DNA of 10,132 nucleotides from Geminicoccaceae bacterium (lineage in GTDB: Bacteria; Pseudomonadota; Alphaproteobacteria; Geminicoccales; Geminicoccaceae). Positions 5,861 to 10,132 of this stretch are shown here, one piece after another. The translations under genes were made by a program, and so were the position numbers. Where the stretch lies: positions 13,314 through 23,445 of the forward strand of contig JAGREZ010000247.1 of NCBI GenBank assembly GCA_020446285.1, in the 5' to 3' direction. The notes beneath the pieces are model-generated. The model did not search any database, was not told the origin of the DNA, and was given only the letters and a program-made list of their open reading frames with translations. Numbering within the stretch: position 1 is the first letter of the stretch; the number at the start of each line of letters is the position of its first letter.

Positions 5861-7963
5861 ATGGTAAAGCGATCCAGCAATCAACGTGGCCGGAGCGGAT
5901 TGAAACAGGTCTTCCTCGCTGGCTGCTGCGTGACGATGGCCGGAATCGGCCCGGCATGGTCGGCGGCCGTTTCCGCTCCGGGCACACTCTCGAATGTCCT
6001 GCGCCCGCCTGTCGTCCCGGTGCAGGACAACACGCAAGAGCAGCCTGTGGCGGATGCGGCCCCGACGGACACAAGCGAGGAGCCGGTTTCGGCCAACGAC
6101 CTCAAGGCCGCGATCAATGCAATCAAGGAGCGGCTCGCGAGGCAGCAGGAAGGCCGTGCGACCACCGGAACGAGTGAACTCGCCGCCGAACTCAAGAACG
6201 CGCGGCAGACGATCGCCGATCTGACAGAGAGTCTTTCAAGGCTTCGCGGGGAACGCGATTCGATCCTTGCCGAAATGAAGAGTCTCACTGACGAGCTCGG
6301 CAAGCGCGATGACCGGATCGCCGGCCTGCAGGGTGACCTCGCCGCAGCCTCGACGGATGCGAAGAACCGCATTTCGGGCATCGAGGGTGAACTGGCGACA
6401 ACGAGGGCCGAGCGCGACTCGCTTCGCGGCGAGGCAGCCGAATCCGGTCGCCGGCTCGAGAATGCCCTGAGCGAGATTGCCGAGCTCACCGAAACGGTAC
6501 AACAGGCGCGTGCCGATCGGGATTCGGTCGAGCAGTCGCTCAAGGAGGCCCGCGATCTGGCCACCAGCGAGCTGACCACCCGCGATACGGCGCTGGCCGA
6601 CGCGCAGTCGCGGCTTGCCGATCTCGAAGCCCAGTTGTCGGCAAGGCTCGGCGAGCAGGATCAGCTCAACACCCAGCTTGCCAACGTGCGCACATCCCTC
6701 GCCGCACAGACCACTGCCGCCGAGCTGAAGACGGAGGAGGCCAATGGTCTCGCCGCCCAGCTTGCCGAACGGAATGCACAGCTGGAGGAACGCTCGCAGC
6801 AGCTTGAACAGGCCGAAAGCCGCAGCGCGGAGCTTCTGGCCCAATCGCAGCAGATCGAGCGGGAGGCCGAGGGCCGCCTGCGTGAACGTACCCAGACCCT
6901 GACCGCCAATCTCGAGAAGGCCAACGAGCGCGTCGAGACGCTGGAAACCGAGATTCAGGGATTGCGGGAGGTGGCAACGGCTTCTGTCGCGGAAGTGGAG
7001 ACGCTTGGACAACAGGTGCTCGAACTGCTTGAGGAGAACGAGGTCATCGTATCCGCACTGACAGAGGTGCGCGCGAGCAAGGCGTTGCTCGATGAGGAAT
7101 TGCAGGCGGCGCGCAACGATGTCAGCGTCTATTCGTCGGATGCGGCCCTGCTCCGCGAGGAACTGGCAAGACAGCAGAACGGCACGGTTTCCGGTGAGCT
7201 GGCGGCGAGCGGGGAAGACGGTACCGGCGCCAGTGATGCGAGCAAGCTCGCCGAGGCACAGGCCGAGGTCGAGCGCCTGACCGAAGAACTGCTTGCCCGT
7301 GAAAGCGGTGCGAGCGGGTCACAGGGTGGCGAGGGCGATGGTTCGAGCGGGCGCATCGTGGCGCTGGAGGCCGAGCTCGCGGCAAGCAGGACCGCGCGCG
7401 ATTCCCTTGAAGCCGAGATTGCCGCCCTGCGCGAGGCGCAGTCCGGGATCGAGCCCGCCGCCGCGCCGGCGGATGTGGCTGCGGACGAGGGCGGTGGCGA
7501 GGCGGAACTGGAACGGATCGAGGCACCAACGCCGGAGATCGTAGTTGCTTCGGCCGACCCGATTGTCGAGATCGATGCATTTCTGGGTGAGCTGAATGCG
7601 GTCGAGACCCAGGATGGCTGGCTGATGACGGTGCCCGACGGCATCGTCTTCGCGCCGGGCAGTGACGAGCTGGCAATCGAGGCTTCTCCGGCCCTCGGCA
7701 AGATCGCCTCGCTCGTGAATTACTATGACGGTGCGGATGTCCGCATCGTCGGGCATACCGATTCGTTCGGCGATGCGGAGGTCAATCGCGACCTTTCGCT
7801 GCGTCGTGCCAACAGCGTGCGGAACTTCCTGACGGCGAACTACGGAATAGCTTCCGAGCGGATCGTGACCGAGGGGCTCGGCGAGGATGCGCCCATCGCG
7901 TCGAATGACACGATTTCCGGACGCCGGGCCAACCGCCGGGTCGAGGTGCTCGTCCGCCGTTGA
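5861..7963 (+). CDS. Secreted long coiled-coil protein with C-terminal OmpA-like peptidoglycan-binding domain
   Basis: Predicted envelope protein of 700 residues. A basic N-terminus (KR, R, R, K) and hydrophobic stretch at about 17-35 end in AWSA, a plausible signal peptidase I site; failing cleavage, it would anchor the protein in the inner membrane. An acidic, Pro-containing linker follows. A very long Ala/Glu/Leu/Arg heptad region spans about 75-440, with further coiled segments at about 461-483 and 495-527 separated by Gly/Ser-rich breaks, then an acidic linker. The OmpA-like domain fills about 585-700: GHTDSFGDAEVN (Asp634 in the peptidoglycan-binding position), LSLRRANSV and GRRANRRVEV (Arg692/693 region). 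There is no beta-barrel, so it is not OmpA itself; a rod linking membrane or partner protein to the cell wall is inferred. It converges on the cupredoxin gene with 21 bases between stops. The ATG is chosen for its Shine-Dalgarno and the signal peptide. The domain call is secure and the role is not. Confidence 0.92.
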   Translation: MVKRSSNQRGRSGLKQVFLAGCCVTMAGIGPAWSAAVSAPGTLSNVLRPPVVPVQDNTQEQPVADAAPTDTSEEPVSANDLKAAINAIKERLARQQEGRATTGTSELAAELKNARQTIADLTESLSRLRGERDSILAEMKSLTDELGKRDDRIAGLQGDLAAASTDAKNRISGIEGELATTRAERDSLRGEAAESGRRLENALSEIAELTETVQQARADRDSVEQSLKEARDLATSELTTRDTALADAQSRLADLEAQLSARLGEQDQLNTQLANVRTSLAAQTTAAELKTEEANGLAAQLAERNAQLEERSQQLEQAESRSAELLAQSQQIEREAEGRLRERTQTLTANLEKANERVETLETEIQGLREVATASVAEVETLGQQVLELLEENEVIVSALTEVRASKALLDEELQAARNDVSVYSSDAALLREELARQQNGTVSGELAASGEDGTGASDASKLAEAQAEVERLTEELLARESGASGSQGGEGDGSSGRIVALEAELAASRTARDSLEAEIAALREAQSGIEPAAAPADVAADEGGGEAELERIEAPTPEIVVASADPIVEIDAFLGELNAVETQDGWLMTVPDGIVFAPGSDELAIEASPALGKIASLVNYYDGADVRIVGHTDSFGDAEVNRDLSLRRANSVRNFLTANYGIASERIVTEGLGEDAPIASNDTISGRRANRRVEVLVRR

Positions 7964-7984
7964 CAGCAGCCTTCAGTCGTCTGT

Positions 7985-8461
7985 CTACTCGGGCGCCTGG
8001 CTGCTCGCGAGGGTTCCGGAATGCCTGCGCACCTCGTCGAGCAGTCGCGAAAACTCCTCCTTGGCCGCAGGCGGGTGCCGTGAGGATGTGATCCTCGGAT
8101 CGATCGGCGGATTGTCGCCGACGACGATCAGGCCAACCATGCCCATATTGTAGTGTGCGTCGCAGCGAAATCCGTAGATGCCGGGCTCGTCAAACCGCAC
8201 CGAGACGGTTTCTCCGAGCCTGCCTCGCCAGGCAACATTTCCCGAGCACATATTGGCGATCGAACGGCTGGAATAGGTGTGATTGCTCGCTTCGAACACG
8301 ACTGTGTCGCCGACAGCGATATAGGTGATCTCCGGATGGAAGCGGAACGGGTCATCCTCGCTGCCCATCCGGACGACGACCTTCTCTCCGGCAAGGGCGG
8401 CTCCGCCGGAAACGAGCCCGGCGACAAGGGCAATGACTGGTGTGAATGCAGAACGCCTCAT
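7985..8461 (-). CDS. Pseudoazurin-type blue copper protein (cupredoxin)
   Basis: Small periplasmic type I copper protein of 158 residues that would shuttle single electrons. The signal peptide covers about 1-24 and ends SGGAALA before GEKVVV. Copper ligands are visible by comparison with pseudoazurin: His61 in SNHTYSS, Cys100 and His103 in FRCDAHYNMGM, and Met108, keeping the C-x2-H-x4-M spacing. GIYGFRC and MVGLIVVGD match the usual flanking strands. A polar tail of about 40 residues follows the copper domain, in the place of the C-terminal helices of pseudoazurin. The ATG at 8459-8461 is chosen because the signal peptide begins there; the frame stays open further upstream, but that part does not look like a protein N-terminus. 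The ribosome site is weak. No nitrite reductase or other redox partner gene is in view, so the partner is unknown. Confidence 0.88.
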   Translation of the reverse strand: MRRSAFTPVIALVAGLVSGGAALAGEKVVVRMGSEDDPFRFHPEITYIAVGDTVVFEASNHTYSSRSIANMCSGNVAWRGRLGETVSVRFDEPGIYGFRCDAHYNMGMVGLIVVGDNPPIDPRITSSRHPPAAKEEFSRLLDEVRRHSGTLASSQAPE

Positions 8462-8638
8462 GTCATGCAACCGATCTTGAGCAGGTGCGGAACAATGGGA
8501 GACCGAAATGCCCGCTTCCCTCATTCCCTTCAGACGTTGCTTGTTAACACGATTTCTCCCGTCGTCGCGATGCACGACTGTTCACTTTGGTGTGTCGGTC
8601 GGCACCTTCGCGTATGGCGCCCGGCTGAAACGGCGAAA

Positions 8639-8653
8639 TTAACCATCTGTTAA
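8639..8653 (+). promoter_or_regulatory. CtrA-type box, TTAA-N7-TTAA
   Basis: TTAACCATCTGTTAA matches exactly the TTAA-N7-TTAA consensus bound by the alphaproteobacterial cell-cycle regulator CtrA, and includes the common TTAACCAT form. It is in an AT-rich patch 40 bases upstream of the BTLCP start in otherwise GC-rich DNA. A possible -10, TATAAC (8655-8660), begins just 2 bases after it, so the box would lie within the core promoter. The cupredoxin gene starts about 180 bases away in the other direction and could share it. Binding is inferred from the motif alone. Confidence 0.6.
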
Positions 8654-8654
8654 A

Positions 8655-8660
8655 TATAAC
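8655..8660 (+). promoter_or_regulatory. Possible -10 element for the BTLCP gene
   Basis: TATAAC in the AT-rich patch, 33 bases before the GTG start. No good -35 was found at 16-17 bases upstream, where the sequence is GC-rich, which would fit a promoter that depends on another factor. Confidence 0.35.
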
Positions 8661-8692
8661 ATATCGGGCGTTCGTCAAAAGGAAGCGCCCAA

Positions 8693-9310
8693 GTGAACGA
8701 TCCCTGCTCACGCCGCAAGTGGCTTCTCGGCGCGGTGTCCCTTCTTGCCTGTGAGGCGGCATTCACCGCCCGTGGCGTCGCCATCGACGGCCCGACATAC
8801 TGGCAGATGCGGCTGGATCGCTGGTCCGGGCACGGTGCGGGAATTCCGGAACTCGTCCGTGGCTGCGACGGGGGACTTTGTGCCGTCATTGAAAAGGCGC
8901 GCAAGCTGTCGGCGGTGGACGCCGTCTATCTCGTGAACCGGGTCGTGAACAGTCTGCCGTTCTGGCCAGAACCCGAAGGTTCGGACGACTGGCAATCGCC
9001 GCTCGAGACCTGGCGGGTCGGTGGCGATTGCGAGGATCTGGCACTGCTCAAGGCGGCCATGCTGGCCGAGGCCGGTTTCGCACCCACGGACATGCGGCTG
9101 ATCGTGGCCGATGTCCCGTACTGGGGGCTTCACGCATTCCTTGGCGTTCGTGCCGGCGATCGCTGGTGGCGTCTCGACAATCTCGAGGAAGCCTGCACCT
9201 GGGACGGAGGCCCGATCGCCTATCCGGGCCCTGCCTTCGACCGTCTCTGGCTGAGTCCTCCCATCGAGACGGGGGCCTATCGCCGGATGCACAAGGTGGT
9301 CTCGGGATAG
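8693..9310 (+). CDS. Bacterial transglutaminase-like cysteine protease (BTLCP, DUF920 type)
   Basis: Predicted exported protein of 205 residues with a transglutaminase-like fold. The likely triad is Cys113 in GGDCEDLALLK, His147 in GLHAFLGVR and Asp162 in WWRLDNL, in the order and spacing usual for BTLCP proteins. YWQMRLDRW and VNRVVNSLPF are also family-like. The N-terminus SRRKWLLGAVSLLAC resembles a twin-arginine signal (S-R-R-x-W-L-L) and has a lipobox-like LLAC at 17-20; an ordinary signal peptide is also possible. GTG at 8693 is chosen because AAGGA lies about 9 bases upstream and the signal begins there. In other proteobacteria the LapG-type members cleave surface adhesins under c-di-GMP control by LapD, but no adhesin or LapD gene is in view, so the substrate is unknown. 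A CtrA-type box precedes it. Confidence 0.88.
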   Translation: MNDPCSRRKWLLGAVSLLACEAAFTARGVAIDGPTYWQMRLDRWSGHGAGIPELVRGCDGGLCAVIEKARKLSAVDAVYLVNRVVNSLPFWPEPEGSDDWQSPLETWRVGGDCEDLALLKAAMLAEAGFAPTDMRLIVADVPYWGLHAFLGVRAGDRWWRLDNLEEACTWDGGPIAYPGPAFDRLWLSPPIETGAYRRMHKVVSG

Positions 9311-9461
9311 CATCCGGCGGGCACGAAACCGGACTCTGGCTCCTTCCATCGTCATACTACATTATCGTTGGACACTGGCTGCCGCTTCGGGGTTGCGCGG
9401 TGCGGTAGTCCGGGCGGACGATGGCGGTTGCGGGGAGACCGAACAGGCGGGGAGGGAAAAC

Positions 9462-10132
9462 ATGACGGAACGAAACGCGAAATTCCTGATCAACGATCCG
9501 CGGGACATCATCGACGAGGCGATAGCCGGCATGGTGTCGGCTCATCCCGACATGCTGGAAGTCATTGGTGGAACCGGGCGGGCCGTGGTGGCCAAGGATG
9601 GACCGCGCGAAGGCAAGGTCGGTATCGTCATTGGCGGCGGTTCGGGACACGAGCCCGCCTTTGCAGGCTATGTCGGGCGTGGCCTTGCCGATGCCGCCGC
9701 GGTTGGAAATGTCTTTGCATCTCCCTCGCCCGAACAGATCGCGGATGCCGCGCGTGCCGTCGACGGGGGTGCTGGCGTGCTGTTCCTTTACGGCAACTAC
9801 ACGGGTGACGTGCTCAACTTCGACATGGCGGCCGAGCTTATCGGCAGGCAGGGGGTCACGGTACGGTCCTTCGCGGTAGCCGATGATGTGGCTTCCGCAC
9901 CGGTCGGAAGGGAGGCCGAACGACGGGGCGTTGCCGGTGATTTCTTCGTTTTCAAGATCGCCGGAGCAGCGGCTGAACGTGGCGACGATCTGGCTGAATG
10001 TCACCGGCTTGCGAGAAAGGCCAATGACCATACAAGGTCGATGGGCGTTGCATTGAACGCCTGCGCGTTGCCCCAGACCGGCAAACCGAATTTTTCGGTG
10101 GGCGAGCGGGAGATGGAGATCGGCATGGGCCT
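9462..10132 (+). CDS. dhaK: Dihydroxyacetone kinase, DhaK-type substrate-binding domain (5' part)
   Basis: The first 223 codons of a DhaK-family kinase subunit that runs off the window. DhaK binds dihydroxyacetone (or, in some homologues, related ketoses such as erythrulose) for phosphorylation by a DhaL partner or domain. Visible landmarks are FLINDP near the start, GGGSGHEP (58-65, with substrate-site His63), GNVFASPSP, GNYTGDVLNFDMA (111-123, with Asp116) and FKIAGAAAERG. The window stops at MEIGMG, immediately before the expected IHGEPG segment with the His that binds the ketone covalently. Whether a DhaL domain is fused, and whether the donor is ATP or the phosphotransferase system, cannot be seen. 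The ATG has GGAGG 6 bases upstream. The 151-base gap before it holds a weak TCCGG/CCGGA hairpin (9313-9333) and no clear promoter. Confidence 0.93.
   Translation, partial: MTERNAKFLINDPRDIIDEAIAGMVSAHPDMLEVIGGTGRAVVAKDGPREGKVGIVIGGGSGHEPAFAGYVGRGLADAAAVGNVFASPSPEQIADAARAVDGGAGVLFLYGNYTGDVLNFDMAAELIGRQGVTVRSFAVADDVASAPVGREAERRGVAGDFFVFKIAGAAAERGDDLAECHRLARKANDHTRSMGVALNACALPQTGKPNFSVGEREMEIGMG

Noticed and set aside
5912..5926. LAGC lipobox-like motif in the OmpA-like signal peptide (residues 19-22)
   Set aside because: A Lys and a Gln lie only 6-7 residues before the Cys, so the hydrophobic stretch before it is too short for a lipoprotein signal. A signal peptidase I site at AWSA fits better.
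8462..8575. 38-residue N-terminal extension of the cupredoxin
   Set aside because: Polar, with no signal character; it would place the obvious signal peptide internally. Treated as upstream regulatory DNA.

Overview
The window looks like a chromosomal segment of a GC-rich alphaproteobacterium. Support for this comes from the dense C/G-ending codons, the degP / OmpR-type regulator / histidine kinase block, a BTLCP-type (transglutaminase-like) protease preceded by an exact TTAA-N7-TTAA CtrA-type box, and a pseudoazurin-type cupredoxin. No mobile element, CRISPR array, tRNA or rRNA was seen, and no stretch over 300 bases lacks a gene. Genus cannot be fixed from sequence reading alone.

Left part (1-3928). 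A short 3' remnant of a plus-strand gene (1-120) converges on a minus-strand block that reads degP -> response regulator -> sensor kinase. DegP is a periplasmic serine protease with two PDZ domains and an intact His-Asp-Ser triad. A strong intrinsic terminator sits directly behind degP, so the two regulatory genes are probably reached by partial readthrough or from a promoter of their own. The regulator and kinase genes overlap by 11 bases and are probably translationally coupled. Together they form an envelope-stress module: a periplasmic quality-control protease linked to a two-component system.

Middle (3929-5683). Divergent from degP, across a 146-base gap with nested inverted repeats, lies a plus-strand pair. 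The first gene is a nitrilase-superfamily protein whose catalytic Lys and Cys positions are replaced. The second is a tandem universal stress protein. The 40-base spacing suggests co-transcription. This apparent pseudoenzyme plus stress-protein pair is the least ordinary part of the window.

Right part (5684-10132). A 700-residue secreted coiled-coil protein with a C-terminal OmpA-like peptidoglycan-binding domain is followed by a convergent pseudoazurin-type blue copper protein. Divergent from the latter is an exported transglutaminase-like cysteine protease (BTLCP family) with the CtrA-type box at its promoter. The window ends inside a DhaK-type dihydroxyacetone (or related ketose) kinase subunit. 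Much of the window encodes envelope or periplasmic proteins (DegP, sensor kinase, OmpA-like tether, cupredoxin, BTLCP), but apart from the degP/two-component block and the nitrilase-like/Usp pair there is no evidence that they form a single system.
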